Origin: Candidatus Latescibacterota bacterium
GTDB taxonomy: Bacteria > Latescibacterota > UBA2968 > UBA8231
DNA: 64,000 nt
Assembly: GCA_022827835.1 (NCBI GenBank)
Contig: JAJEIO010000041.1
Location: forward strand, 1-64,000
Direction of reading: 5' to 3'
The notes under the pieces were generated by a model. It searched no databases, was not told the DNA's origin, and saw only the letters and a list, made by a program, of their open reading frames with translations. The position numbers and the translations under genes were made by a program. This document shows positions 25,372 through 34,737 of the stretch, piece by piece; the stretch's first letter is position 1; each line of letters starts with the position of its first letter.

Positions 25372-27750
25372 ATGAAAATTACTTATAAATGGCTTAAGGA
25401 ATACGTAGATTTCGCCTGGGATTGGCCCGAGCTAGCCGAGCGCCTGACCATGGCGGGCTTGGAGTTCGAAGGCGTCGAGGATCTCGGTGCGCGCTACGAG
25501 GGCGTCGTCATCGGCCGCGTCAACACCTGCTGCCCACACGAAAACGCCGACCGTCTGACCGTCTGTCAAGTCGATGTGGGGACCGGAGTCAACACCATCG
25601 TCTGCGGAGCACCCAATGTTGCGGCCGGACAAACCGTCGCCGTCGCCCTGCCCGGCACCACGCTGCCTGGAGGTATGCAGATCAAAAAAGCCAAAATCCG
25701 CGGCGTCGCATCCGAGGGTATGCTCTGTGCCGAAGACGAACTCGGGCTGGGCGATAACCACGACGGCATTGTCGTACTCGACGAGAGCCTCCCGGTCGGC
25801 ATCCCCTTTGCCGCGGCCACTGGACTCGGCGACGTGGTCATCGACTTTGAAGTTACGCCCAATCGCCCGGACTGTCTGAGCCTCTTGGGCATTGCCCGCG
25901 AGGTTCATGCGCTCACCGGCAACCCCCTCCGTTTTCCCAACGCACAAGTGCCCGAAAGCGGACCGGCCACCGCAGAAGACGTGCGGATCGACATCGAGGC
26001 ACCAGACGATTGCCCGCGCTACGTCGGCCGCATCGTGCGCGGCGTCGAGGTTGGCCCCTCGCCCGAGTGGCTCCAGCGCCGACTCCAAGCCGTGGGTCAG
26101 CGCCCGATCAACAACATCGTCGATATAACCAACTACGTACTGCTGGAATTGGGTCATCCCCTGCACGCTTTTGACCTGCATACACTGGACCAACGGCGCA
26201 TCGTCGTCCGCCGGGCGCGCGCTGGCGAAACCTTGGAGATGCTCGACGGCACCCAGTGTCAACTCGACGAAGAGATGCTGGTCATCGCCGATGGAACGCG
26301 GCCTCAAGCACTAGCCGGGGTCATGGGTGGGGCCCATTCCCAAGTATCTGCGGACACCACGGACATCCTGCTTGAAAGCGCGTATTTCGCACCATCGCGG
26401 GTGCGACTAGCCCGGTCTCAACTAGGGCTTTTCACTGAAGCAGCCACGCGCTTTGAGCGCGGTGCCGATTGGAACGCCCCGGTGCAGGCGATTGACCGCG
26501 CCGCCTATCTAATCGCCAAACTGACCGGCGGCGCAGTCGCCCCAACTCCTTTAGACGTGTACCCCTGCCCCGGCCAACGCTACCAAATCCCACTCTGCGT
26601 CGAGCGCACCAACCAACTCTTGGCTACGCAGTTAGACTCCGCTGCTATCGTCCAGATTCTCGAACGCCTCGGCTGCCGGGTCGAATCGGGCCGGCCCCTC
26701 GTGGTAACGGCCCCGAGCTTCCGCCCCGACCTAACGCGCCCAGCCGACCTCATCGAGGAAGTTGGCCGCATCTACGGCTTTGACCGCATTGAGGGCCGCC
26801 AAGAGGCATCCGGCCCTTGGATCACCCAGCGCAATCCCGAACTCACCTTTAGGCAGGTCGCGCGGCAACGGCTCTTGGGCTTGGGTTTAGACGAAGTCGT
26901 CAGCAATACGATCGTCGAATCCCGCTGGCTCAAACTAGTCGGTACCGCAGATCGTGCCGCCCGCTTGGCCAACCCGCCGACCGAAACCCAAGACGCCTTG
27001 CGCACCACCTTGGTGCCGAGCTTATTAGACGTCGCGCGTCGCAACTTCAACCAGCGGGCCGCAGGAGTGGCCATTTTCGAGCTGGGTAAGTGCTTTGTCG
27101 CCGCGGCCGAAAAGGGCGCAAGGCCCGAGGAACACTGGCACCTCGCCGCCCTGTGGTCGGGCCGCGTTTCAGCCTCTCCCTATCAGGCCGACACCCGCGA
27201 GGCCGACTTTTTCGACCTCAAGGGCTTGCTCGAAGCGCTAGTGGGCGAGGGGAATTTGCGCTTTGCGCCCGCCGACCGCCCCGAATGCCGCTTGGGACAC
27301 GCGGCCTGTATCTCCCTTGGTGGCCAGTCTCTCGGCTGGTTTGGCCAAGTTTCGGCCGACTTATGCGCGGCATTTGATTTAGAGCGCCAAGTACATATTT
27401 TTGAAATATCATTTACCGCGCTAGTACGCCATTGGCACGCTCGTAAGCGCTCGTTTACCGCGCTTCCCAAGTTTCCGCCGATCGAGCGCGACTTGGCCAT
27501 AGTCGTACGCGCAGACACTGCAACCGCCGAACTCATCGCCACCATGCGAGATAGCACACCCAATCTCGTCGAATCCATTGAGGTCTTTGACCTCTATCAA
27601 GGGGATCAAATAGAAGCAGGCCACAAAAGCGTGGCGTTCACCATCCGTCTGCGCGACCGCGAACAAACTTTGCAGGACACGCAGGCCGACGAGGCGATCT
27701 CTGTGATGCTCAAGCGTCTCGAAGCGCGGTTCGGTGCGCGTTTGCGCTAA
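25372..27750 (+). CDS. pheT: Phenylalanine-tRNA ligase beta subunit
   Basis: 792 residues with the full bacterial architecture in order: an N-terminal EMAP-like tRNA-binding domain (VIGRVNTCCPHENADRLTVCQVDVG), the B3/B4 editing region (EVTPNRPDCLSLLGIAREV), the B5 domain, the pseudo-synthetase core (FARVA-like ERDLAIVV), and the C-terminal ferredoxin-fold anticodon-binding domain (DLYQGDQIEAGHKSVAFTIRL). The length is normal. Confidence 0.97.
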   Translation: MKITYKWLKEYVDFAWDWPELAERLTMAGLEFEGVEDLGARYEGVVIGRVNTCCPHENADRLTVCQVDVGTGVNTIVCGAPNVAAGQTVAVALPGTTLPGGMQIKKAKIRGVASEGMLCAEDELGLGDNHDGIVVLDESLPVGIPFAAATGLGDVVIDFEVTPNRPDCLSLLGIAREVHALTGNPLRFPNAQVPESGPATAEDVRIDIEAPDDCPRYVGRIVRGVEVGPSPEWLQRRLQAVGQRPINNIVDITNYVLLELGHPLHAFDLHTLDQRRIVVRRARAGETLEMLDGTQCQLDEEMLVIADGTRPQALAGVMGGAHSQVSADTTDILLESAYFAPSRVRLARSQLGLFTEAATRFERGADWNAPVQAIDRAAYLIAKLTGGAVAPTPLDVYPCPGQRYQIPLCVERTNQLLATQLDSAAIVQILERLGCRVESGRPLVVTAPSFRPDLTRPADLIEEVGRIYGFDRIEGRQEASGPWITQRNPELTFRQVARQRLLGLGLDEVVSNTIVESRWLKLVGTADRAARLANPPTETQDALRTTLVPSLLDVARRNFNQRAAGVAIFELGKCFVAAAEKGARPEEHWHLAALWSGRVSASPYQADTREADFFDLKGLLEALVGEGNLRFAPADRPECRLGHAACISLGGQSLGWFGQVSADLCAAFDLERQVHIFEISFTALVRHWHARKRSFTALPKFPPIERDLAIVVRADTATAELIATMRDSTPNLVESIEVFDLYQGDQIEAGHKSVAFTIRLRDREQTLQDTQADEAISVMLKRLEARFGARLR

Positions 27751-27782
27751 TCCCAACCTCAATCAGGAGTACAATCACCCCA

Positions 27783-28103
27783 ATGGATGTAAACGAAAAT
27801 TTTGAACGCCTTGAACGCTATATAAATCGCCTGACGGGAGATCTTGAAACGCTGCGCAAGGAAAACGACGAACTGAACGGGCAGATCCAGAGCCTTAAAC
27901 AAAAAAATGACACTCTGCAGGCAGACATCCAGAGCCTTGAGACAAAGATCAGCGTCGCCAGCAGCGAAAACGAACAGTTCGAAAAGGACAAAGAAGTGGT
28001 AAAGGGACGCATCGAACAGCTTCTCAGCCGCTTAGACGATGCCTTCAGCAGTGAAAACGAACAGCTCGAGCAGGTCGAAGCAGCTCACACAGAGGCCAAA
28101 TAA
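27783..28103 (+). CDS. Coiled-coil protein, ZapB-like
   Basis: 106 residues, almost entirely a heptad-patterned coiled coil (LERYINRLTGDLETLRKENDEL and repeats), ending in a flexible tail. An AGGAG site precedes the ATG. It lies 32 bases after pheT and 29 bases before zapA. Its size, composition and link to zapA suggest a ZapB-like cell-division factor that bridges ZapA to the chromosome, but coiled coils are poor evidence of homology. Confidence 0.65.
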   Translation: MDVNENFERLERYINRLTGDLETLRKENDELNGQIQSLKQKNDTLQADIQSLETKISVASSENEQFEKDKEVVKGRIEQLLSRLDDAFSSENEQLEQVEAAHTEAK

Positions 28104-28132
28104 AACAAAAACATCTGAGAAAGGGGTCTAGT

Positions 28133-28447
28133 ATGTCGTCCCAAGTAGTAGTCAAAATATTCGACAAGCACTATACCCTAGGAGTTGACGAAGATCACTC
28201 TGCCGAACACGTACAAAAGCTCGCCGAGATGGTGGACGAGCGCATGCATAAAGTCAAGTACGAGCTCCAGAGCGGCTCCCCACTCCAAGTGGCCATCTTG
28301 GCCAGTCTGAGCTTAGTGGAGGAACTCCTCTCCCTGCGGGAGGACTACGCTTCCGCTGAAGCCGATATAGCCCAGCGGACTTCTCAACTCGCCACCTCGC
28401 TTGGGCACCTTTTCGCCGAAGTAGAAGTTCCCCGTTCCGATAGCTGA
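28133..28447 (+). CDS. zapA: Cell division protein ZapA
   Basis: 104 residues with the ZapA pattern: a beta-rich start (VVVKIFDKHYTLGVDEDHSAEHVQKLAEMVDERM) and a long helix. ZapA cross-links FtsZ filaments at midcell. The pheT-coil-zapA-rny order is common across bacteria. Confidence 0.88.
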   Translation: MSSQVVVKIFDKHYTLGVDEDHSAEHVQKLAEMVDERMHKVKYELQSGSPLQVAILASLSLVEELLSLREDYASAEADIAQRTSQLATSLGHLFAEVEVPRSDS

Positions 28448-28485
28448 AGTATCCCGAGCCGAGTTCCATCCCGTGCTCTGGCCCG

Positions 28486-30105
28486 ATGCCCAAAGGCGTC
28501 GAGACCGATAAGGATAAGAAAGAGATACCCTTGTTTAATGGGTTTGACTACATAGTCCTAATCTGTTCTGCCTTAGCCTTTTTCGCCGGTGGCTGTCTCC
28601 TCGGCTGGCTTGGCAGTGAGCGGCTGCGCAACAGCAAACTGCACAGCACCCAAGCCACCGCCGATCAGATCGTCGACCGCGCCCGCCAAGAAGCCGAGGT
28701 CTTGAAAAAAAATGCCTTGCTCGAAGCAAGGGATGAATGGCACCGCGAGCGGACCCCACTGGAAAAGGAGCAAGAGGTACAGAGACGCTCGTTGCGCGAT
28801 CTGGCGGCCAAGCTGCTAGAGCGCGAACAGCAACTAGAGCGCAAAATAGACCTGCTCACGAGCAAGGAGCGCGAACAACTTAAGAACGAGCAGGACCTCG
28901 ACCGCCGCGAGGCGGCCATAGCTGCGGACGAGGTCCAAGCCCAAGACCTCGTCCGAGAGCAGAGTCGGCGGCTGGAAGAATTGGCTGGCATCAGTCAGCA
29001 AGAAGCCCGGCGCATACTCGTTGATCAGCTAGAGGGCGGCGCGCGCCGAGTTGCCGCCCGCAAGGTCCGCGAGATCAAGGACACCGCGGTTGCCACGGCC
29101 AACCTAGAGGCCAAGGAAATCATCACCCGCGCCATCCAGCGCTTCGCCGGAGAACTGACCGTCGAGAGTACGCTTTCGGTCGTGCCCATCCCCTTCGACG
29201 ACATGAAGGGGCGCATCATCGGTCGCGACGGGCGCAATATCCGCTCCTTTGAAATGATCACCGGCGTCGAGGTCATCGTCGATGATACCCCGGGTATGGT
29301 CATGCTCTCGGGCTTTGACCCACTGCGCCGCGAAGTGGCCAGACATACTCTTGAAACGCTCATCCGCGACGGGCGCATCCACCCTGGGCGCATTGAGGAA
29401 GTGTATGACAAGGCCCGCAGCACCGTTGAGGAAATGATCCGCGAGTCCGGTTCCAAAGCCGCCTTTGACCTCGGCATTCACGACTTATCCGAGCCGCTAT
29501 TGGAAACGCTGGGCAAGCTCCGCTTCCGCACCAGCTATGGACAAAACTTGTTGGTCCACAGCAAGGAAGTCGGGTTTTTGGCCGGCATGATGGCCGAGAT
29601 GCTCGACCTTGACATCGTGCTGGCGCGCCGCGCTGGTCTCTTGCATGACATCGGCAAGGCACAGGACTTTGAGTTGGGCAACGACCCAGCGCAAAGCGGT
29701 GCCGTACTGGCTCGCAAGGGCGGCGAAAGCCCTGAAGTTGTGCAAATTATCGAAACCCATAGCAAACACACGCCCTCGCGCTCAGCCATCGCCGTCCTAG
29801 TCGAAGCCGCCAACGAAATCTCCACCCACCGCCCGGGTGCCCGCAAAGAAAAAGTCGAGGAGTACATCCGCCGCTTGCACCACATTGAGGAACTCGCAGC
29901 CGACTACGTGGGCGTACAACAGGCTTTTGCCCTGCAAAACGGCAAGGAGGTTCGGGTCTTGGTCGACAGCGGAGTGGTAGATGACACGTATGCCGAACAA
30001 CTCGCCGACGACATCACCACCAAGCTCGAACAACAACTCGAGTACCCTGGGCAGTTGCGCGTCTGCATCATCCGCGAGATGCGTGCCGAGTCTCACGCGC
30101 GGTGA
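28486..30105 (+). CDS. rny: Ribonuclease Y with altered HD-domain residues
   Basis: 539 residues: one N-terminal membrane helix (about 22-42), a long coiled coil to about 200, a KH domain with GRIIGRDGRNIRSFE near 243, then the HD domain and a conserved C-terminus (YPGQLRVCIIREMRA). RNase Y starts mRNA decay at the membrane. H358 (VHSKEV) and H387-D388 (LLHDIGKA) are normal. In RNase Y sequences I remember, the next positions read GSH, HH and AADA; here they are P401, H425-S426 and N443 (AANEIS). Three expected metal-site or active-site residues therefore differ. The ATG is 38 bases after zapA and its ribosome site is weak. Its stop overlaps the next start. Confidence 0.93.
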   Translation: MPKGVETDKDKKEIPLFNGFDYIVLICSALAFFAGGCLLGWLGSERLRNSKLHSTQATADQIVDRARQEAEVLKKNALLEARDEWHRERTPLEKEQEVQRRSLRDLAAKLLEREQQLERKIDLLTSKEREQLKNEQDLDRREAAIAADEVQAQDLVREQSRRLEELAGISQQEARRILVDQLEGGARRVAARKVREIKDTAVATANLEAKEIITRAIQRFAGELTVESTLSVVPIPFDDMKGRIIGRDGRNIRSFEMITGVEVIVDDTPGMVMLSGFDPLRREVARHTLETLIRDGRIHPGRIEEVYDKARSTVEEMIRESGSKAAFDLGIHDLSEPLLETLGKLRFRTSYGQNLLVHSKEVGFLAGMMAEMLDLDIVLARRAGLLHDIGKAQDFELGNDPAQSGAVLARKGGESPEVVQIIETHSKHTPSRSAIAVLVEAANEISTHRPGARKEKVEEYIRRLHHIEELAADYVGVQQAFALQNGKEVRVLVDSGVVDDTYAEQLADDITTKLEQQLEYPGQLRVCIIREMRAESHAR

Positions 30106-30884
30106 ACATTCTCTTCGTCGCCGATATCTTTGCTCAGCCGGGCCGCCGGGTTGCCGCAGCCGTAATTCCCGAACTAGTAAAACAGCGCGAAGTCTCTCTG
30201 GTAATCGCCAACGGCGAAAACGCCGCCGGAGGATTTGGTCTCACCGACCGCATCGTGCACAAGCTGCACAGCTACGGCACCGACGTCATCACCAGCGGCA
30301 ACCACGTCTGGGACCGCCGCGAGTTCATCCCGTACCTAGACCAATCCGACCGCGTCCTGCGCCCCTTCAACTACCCCAAAGAGGCTCCCGGCATTGGTGC
30401 GACCGTCGTCGCCGCACGCGGCGGTCCCCCAGTGGCCGTGCTCTGCCTCCAAGGGCGCACCGGGATGCCCACCATCGACTGCCCCTTCCGCACAGGCCGC
30501 GCCGAAGTCGAGCGCCTACGCGCAGAGACACCTTTAGTCTTTGTAGATTTCCACGCCGAAGCCACCGCGGAGAAAATGGCTATGGGCTTCCACCTCGACG
30601 GCTTGGCCACCGCAGTCATCGGCACCCACACCCACGTGCAAACCGCGGATGAGCGCATCTTGCCCAAAGGCACGGCGTACCTAACCGACGCTGGCATGAC
30701 CGGCATCTGCGAATCCGTGATTGGTGTGCGTCCCGAAATAGCCATCCAACGCTTCCTCACCCAGATGCCCACCCGTTTCAAGCCCGCCGACGGCCAGGCG
30801 GTCCTCTGCGGTGCGCTGGTCGAGGCTGACGAAGCAAGCGGCCGGGCCACTCGAATTGAGCGGTTGCAGCTAGCCGAGCCTTGA
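30102..30884 (+). CDS. YmdB-type metallophosphoesterase
   Basis: 260 residues from a GTG overlapping the rny stop by 4 bases. The dinuclear metal set is intact: D in FVADIFAQPGR, N-E-N in NGENAAGG, N-H in SGNHVWD, H in DFHAEATAEK and H-x-H in GTHTHVQTADE. The family (TIGR00282/YmdB) hydrolyses cyclic nucleotides in vitro and is commonly encoded next to rny, as here. A role in RNA or cyclic-nucleotide signalling is likely but not settled. Confidence 0.9.
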   Translation: MNILFVADIFAQPGRRVAAAVIPELVKQREVSLVIANGENAAGGFGLTDRIVHKLHSYGTDVITSGNHVWDRREFIPYLDQSDRVLRPFNYPKEAPGIGATVVAARGGPPVAVLCLQGRTGMPTIDCPFRTGRAEVERLRAETPLVFVDFHAEATAEKMAMGFHLDGLATAVIGTHTHVQTADERILPKGTAYLTDAGMTGICESVIGVRPEIAIQRFLTQMPTRFKPADGQAVLCGALVEADEASGRATRIERLQLAEP

Positions 30885-30893
30885 CCTCGTGTG

Positions 30894-30969
30894 AATTAGG
30901 AATTAAGAATTGAGAATTAGTGTGCTCGTCGCACCCAATTTCTAACTTTTTAATTCCTAATTCCTAATT
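30894..30969. repeat. 76-bp AT-rich inverted repeat between ymdB-like gene and xseA
   Basis: Perfect 12-base ends (AATTAGGAATTA at 30894 and its complement ending at 30969) continue inwards with mismatches through reiterated AATTAGG/GAATTAAG units. The central loop contains TGTGCTCGTCGCA. It is far more AT-rich than its flanks and could be a MITE-like or REP-like element, or a weak terminator. Confidence 0.6.
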
Positions 30970-30986
30970 GATTACCCGGAGCACCT

Positions 30987-32231
30987 ATGTCCTTTCAAGA
31001 GCCGCTCCTCTGGACCGATGCCGAAGACGCAACCCATCGGCCTTACTCGGTCTCCGAAATCACCAGTCAAGTCAAGGGGCTACTCGAGGAGAACTTGCCC
31101 AAGTGCTGGGTCGAGGGCGAGATTTCTCAGTACACCCACCACAGCTCCGGCCACCGCTATTTCACGCTCAAAGACAACGCAAGCCAATTAAGCGCGGTGA
31201 TGTTCAAGTGGCAGGCCGGCTCGCTCTCCTTCAGCCCCCAACAGGGCATGCAGGTGCAGGTGTACGGACATATCTCCGTCTTCGAGCGCGCCGGGAAGTA
31301 CCAACTCTACGCCGAGCAGATCAAACCCGCTGGCGTCGGCGAACTGGCTATCGCCTTCGAGCAGCTCAAAAATCGCTTAGCGGCTGAAGGGTTTTTCGAC
31401 GAAAACCGCAAGCGACCTCTGCCTCCGTATCCCCGCAAAATCGGCGTGGTGACCTCGCCGACTGGCGCGGCCATCCGCGACATCATCCAAATCCTCGACC
31501 GCCGTGCCCCGGACATCGAGATCGTCCTCTGCCCTGCTCGGGTTCAAGGCGAAGGAGCCGTCACTGAGATCGCCGCTGCCATCGCCAGTTTAAATCAACT
31601 AGACGACATCGACGTGTTGATTGTCGGCCGCGGCGGTGGTGCGCCCGAAGACCTCTGGCCCTTCAACGACGAATCCGTTGCCCGGGCCATCTACCAGTCG
31701 CCTCAGCCCGTCATCTCTGCCGTCGGCCACGAGATCGACTATACCATCGCCGACTACGTGGCCGACTTCCGCGCTCCGACTCCCTCGGCCGCAGCCGAGA
31801 TAGTCGCCCGTGAACGCAGCACCCTGCGCGAGCGCGTCGCCGAGCAACACGGCCGCTTGCTAGCGGAAATGGAGCGCTATCTCAGTTCCTTAGAGGAGCG
31901 GTTGCGCCACTGCGACCCGGACCGCCTGCGCGCACGCCTCGACGACCACTTGCAGCAACAAAGCCTATACCTCGACGAACGGTGCCAAGCCCTTTCTACT
32001 GCTTTCGATTGGTTTTTGCGCACTCGAGTCGAGGCCCTAGCTACCGCCACCACCCGCCTCGACGACCTCAGCCCGCTCACAAGCCTAGCGCGCGGTTTTG
32101 CCCTAGTGGAACGCGTCGCCAATAAACGCCTCGTCCGCGACGGCAACGAGCTTCAGCCGGGCGATAAACTGCAACTGCGCTTTCGCCGCGGAGGCGCGAT
32201 CTGCCGTGTGGAGGAGAAACTTAATGAGTGA
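30987..32231 (+). CDS. xseA: Exodeoxyribonuclease VII large subunit
   Basis: 414 residues. An N-terminal OB fold (YSVSEITSQVKGLLEENLPKCWVEGEIS, GHRYFTLKDNASQLSAVMF) is followed by the nuclease domain (GVVTSPTGAAIRDIIQIL, DVLIVGRGGGAPEDLWPFNDE, SAVGHEIDYTIADYVADFRAPTPSAAAE) and a helical C-terminus. With XseB it degrades single-stranded DNA. xseB starts inside its last codons. Confidence 0.96.
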   Translation: MSFQEPLLWTDAEDATHRPYSVSEITSQVKGLLEENLPKCWVEGEISQYTHHSSGHRYFTLKDNASQLSAVMFKWQAGSLSFSPQQGMQVQVYGHISVFERAGKYQLYAEQIKPAGVGELAIAFEQLKNRLAAEGFFDENRKRPLPPYPRKIGVVTSPTGAAIRDIIQILDRRAPDIEIVLCPARVQGEGAVTEIAAAIASLNQLDDIDVLIVGRGGGAPEDLWPFNDESVARAIYQSPQPVISAVGHEIDYTIADYVADFRAPTPSAAAEIVARERSTLRERVAEQHGRLLAEMERYLSSLEERLRHCDPDRLRARLDDHLQQQSLYLDERCQALSTAFDWFLRTRVEALATATTRLDDLSPLTSLARGFALVERVANKRLVRDGNELQPGDKLQLRFRRGGAICRVEEKLNE

Positions 32232-32454
32232 AACTTTTGAAGAAGCCCTAGCCGTGCTAGAAGAGAGCGTTCAGCGCCTCGAAGCAGGTGACCTCAAGCT
32301 CGAAGAGGCCCTCAAAGTATTTGAAAAGGGCGTCGCCGCCTCGCGCGCCTGCGGCCAGTGGCTCGATCAGACTCGCGAGCGCGTCCAGGTCCTCACCGCC
32401 GACGCCGAGGGCCAGTTCCGCCTCTCCTTTCTGGACGAAGAAGACGACCACTAG
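32224..32454 (+). CDS. xseB: Exodeoxyribonuclease VII small subunit
   Basis: 76 residues from ATG 32224 after a strong GGAGGAG. The pattern TFEEALAVLEESVQRLEAGDLKLEEALKVFEKG is diagnostic. It overlaps xseA by 8 bases, so synthesis of the two subunits is coupled. Confidence 0.95.
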   Translation: MSETFEEALAVLEESVQRLEAGDLKLEEALKVFEKGVAASRACGQWLDQTRERVQVLTADAEGQFRLSFLDEEDDH

Positions 32455-32474
32455 CCCCCCTCGGCTTCGGCCCG

Positions 32475-34166
32475 ATGTTGACTCGCCTCTACATCAAGGA
32501 CTTTGCCCTTATCGAAGAAGCGGTGATCGAATTTGGCCCCGGCCTCAACGTCATCACCGGCGAGACCGGGGCTGGCAAGTCCATCCTCATCGGTGCCCTC
32601 AACTCCATCCTCGGCGGCCCTGTCAACGCCGATTTAGTGCGCAAAGAGGCTAGCTCGTGCGCGGTGGAGGGCTTTTTTGAACTCGACGACCAAGGTCAAA
32701 TCGCGCGCTTGGCCGATCTAGGCGTTCTCTTGGAGGATGGCCAACTCATCCTCCGCCGCGAGATTCGCGGCCAAGGCCGCTCGCGCGCCTTTGTCAACGG
32801 CCAAGGGCAGCCCATCAAGCAGCTAAAGCAAATCGGCTCAATCTTGGTTGACCTGCATGGCCAACACGAACACCAGTCGCTGCTCGACCCCAAGCTCCAC
32901 GCCCGCTTTCTCGACGCGTTTGCCGGGCTCGACGACCAGCGCCGCCTCGTGGGACAGCACTGGCGCGCTTACCGCGATAGCGTGGCCTACCTCGACCGGC
33001 TGCGCGCAGAGCGCGACGCACTCGCAGCCGAAGACGAGTTGTGCGCCTTCCAGTTAGAAGAGATCCGCCGTCTCGCACCCCGACCGGGCGAGGAGTCCGA
33101 ACTAGAACGCGAGTTGCAAGTCCTCGACAACGCCGAGACTCTATCCCAAGGCGGTCTCCAGCTCTACGACTTGCTCTATCAGCGCGAAGGTGCGGTTTAC
33201 GAGGCACTCGGCCAAGTTCGCCGTCAGCTCGACCGGCTGCGCGAAATCGACCCTGCGCTCGGCCCCCAAGCCGCGGCTTTAGAGGAACTGATCTACGAGG
33301 TCGAAGACCTAGCCGGCCAACTGCGCGACTACGCCCGCGGAATCGAAGTGCGCCCTAGGCGAGCCGACGAACTGCGCGAGCGCCGCGATGGCCTGCGCGC
33401 CTTAAAAAAGAAATACGGCGGCACCCTCGACGCCGTGTTAGAACGCGCCCGCGAGCTTGCGGCGCGCGAAGACCGCGCTGACCGTCTCCGCGACGAGCTG
33501 GCCCAAGCGGCTGAACACCGCGATCAAACACTCGCTGAGTTTGCCGCCTGTTGCCTCGCCCTTTCTGCGGCGCGCCAGCAGGCCAGTGCCACCTTGTCGC
33601 AGGCGCTAGTCGCCACCCTCGGGGAGTTGGGCATGGCCAAGGCTCAGTTTTACATCGAGTTGGCAACCGCCGAAGATCCGGAGGGGATAGTTCAGCGCGA
33701 CGGACGTCACTACGCGGCGGGCGAGCACGGCATGGAGCACGTCGCCTTCCACATTTCCGCCAATGCCGGCCAACCACCGCGACCCTTAGCGCGCATTGCC
33801 TCGGGCGGGGAAATTTCGCGCGTGATGCTGGCCCTCAAGGAAGCGGTCGCCGGGCGCGACCTCGTTTCGACCTTGGTCTTCGACGAAATCGACGCTGGGA
33901 TCTCGGGGCGCATCGCCGCGGCCGTCGGTCGCAAACTACAGTCCCTCTCCGCAGCGCACCAAACTATCGTCATCACCCACCTGCCGCAGATCGCCAGCCT
34001 CGCCGACCAGCACTTTTCAGTGCGCAAACAGCAGGAGCAACAGCGGACTACCACCGAAGTTGTGCTGCTCAACGCAACGGCTCGCGCCGAGGAAATTGCC
34101 TATCTGTTGGCCGGCGAGACCATTTCGGATACAGCGCGCCAACACGCCCGTGAAATGCTGCAATAA
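32475..34166 (+). CDS. recN: DNA repair protein RecN
   Basis: 563 residues from ATG 32475; an upstream open frame adds only low-complexity Arg/Pro sequence. It is an SMC-like ATPase with Walker A GETGAGKS at residues 29-36, QHEHQSL near 130, a long coiled coil, the ABC signature ASGGEISRVMLALK and Walker B VFDEIDAGISG. RecN acts in double-strand break repair. It is grouped with xseA and xseB in a DNA-repair operon; its ribosome site is weak. Confidence 0.95.
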   Translation: MLTRLYIKDFALIEEAVIEFGPGLNVITGETGAGKSILIGALNSILGGPVNADLVRKEASSCAVEGFFELDDQGQIARLADLGVLLEDGQLILRREIRGQGRSRAFVNGQGQPIKQLKQIGSILVDLHGQHEHQSLLDPKLHARFLDAFAGLDDQRRLVGQHWRAYRDSVAYLDRLRAERDALAAEDELCAFQLEEIRRLAPRPGEESELERELQVLDNAETLSQGGLQLYDLLYQREGAVYEALGQVRRQLDRLREIDPALGPQAAALEELIYEVEDLAGQLRDYARGIEVRPRRADELRERRDGLRALKKKYGGTLDAVLERARELAAREDRADRLRDELAQAAEHRDQTLAEFAACCLALSAARQQASATLSQALVATLGELGMAKAQFYIELATAEDPEGIVQRDGRHYAAGEHGMEHVAFHISANAGQPPRPLARIASGGEISRVMLALKEAVAGRDLVSTLVFDEIDAGISGRIAAAVGRKLQSLSAAHQTIVITHLPQIASLADQHFSVRKQQEQQRTTTEVVLLNATARAEEIAYLLAGETISDTARQHAREMLQ

Positions 34167-34173
34167 CTCCACA

Positions 34174-34737
34174 ATGTTGGCCAACTCCCTCAGCGTCCTG
34201 CGAGTTCTACTCATCCCCTTCCTACTCTACTTTATCGCCCAAGGACCGGCAGCCCAGTACCAAGCCGTGCTCTTACTACTCATTGCCGGTGCCACGGATA
34301 TCGGCGACGGCTGGGTGGCGAGGCGCTACAACCAAGTATCCCGCCTCGGCAAGATACTCGACCCGCTGGCCGATAAAATTTTCCTCGCTTGTCTGCTCGG
34401 CGGGCTAGTCTTCTGGCGCGATTTGCCGCTGTGGCTTTTGGGGATGCTCTTTGCCCGCGATGTGGCAATCGTATTGGTGGGGGGATTGTTCTTGCGTTCA
34501 CAGGGGCTGGTCATTGCCGCCAACCGCTGGGGCAAATACACAACCTTCTGTATGGTACTTACGGCCCTCAGCTACGTCATCGAGACCCCGGCTAGCTTGC
34601 GCACAGGACTAGTCATGGCGGCAGCGACCTTGGTCGTCGTCTCCAGCTTGAGCTACGCGCAACTCGCGCTCAGGCTCTTGCAACGAGACCGAACTGAAGG
34701 TCAGTTGGGCTGGATCAAGCGATACCAGCGCAAATAG
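34174..34737 (+). CDS. pgsA: CDP-alcohol phosphatidyltransferase (PgsA-like)
   Basis: 187 residues, membrane-embedded, from ATG 34174. The family motif is complete: D42, D45-G46, A49-R50, G59, D63 and D67 (DIGDGWVARR...LGKILDPLAD). The size and the opening ANSLSVLRVLLIPFLLY suit phosphatidylglycerophosphate synthase, which makes the precursor of phosphatidylglycerol. Other alcohols are possible within this family. It lies 7 bases after recN. Confidence 0.85.
   Translation: MLANSLSVLRVLLIPFLLYFIAQGPAAQYQAVLLLLIAGATDIGDGWVARRYNQVSRLGKILDPLADKIFLACLLGGLVFWRDLPLWLLGMLFARDVAIVLVGGLFLRSQGLVIAANRWGKYTTFCMVLTALSYVIETPASLRTGLVMAAATLVVVSSLSYAQLALRLLQRDRTEGQLGWIKRYQRK

Noticed and set aside
28448..28485. 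6S RNA between zapA and rny
   Set aside because: The gap is only 38 bases, far too short for ssrS, which sits near zapA in some genomes.
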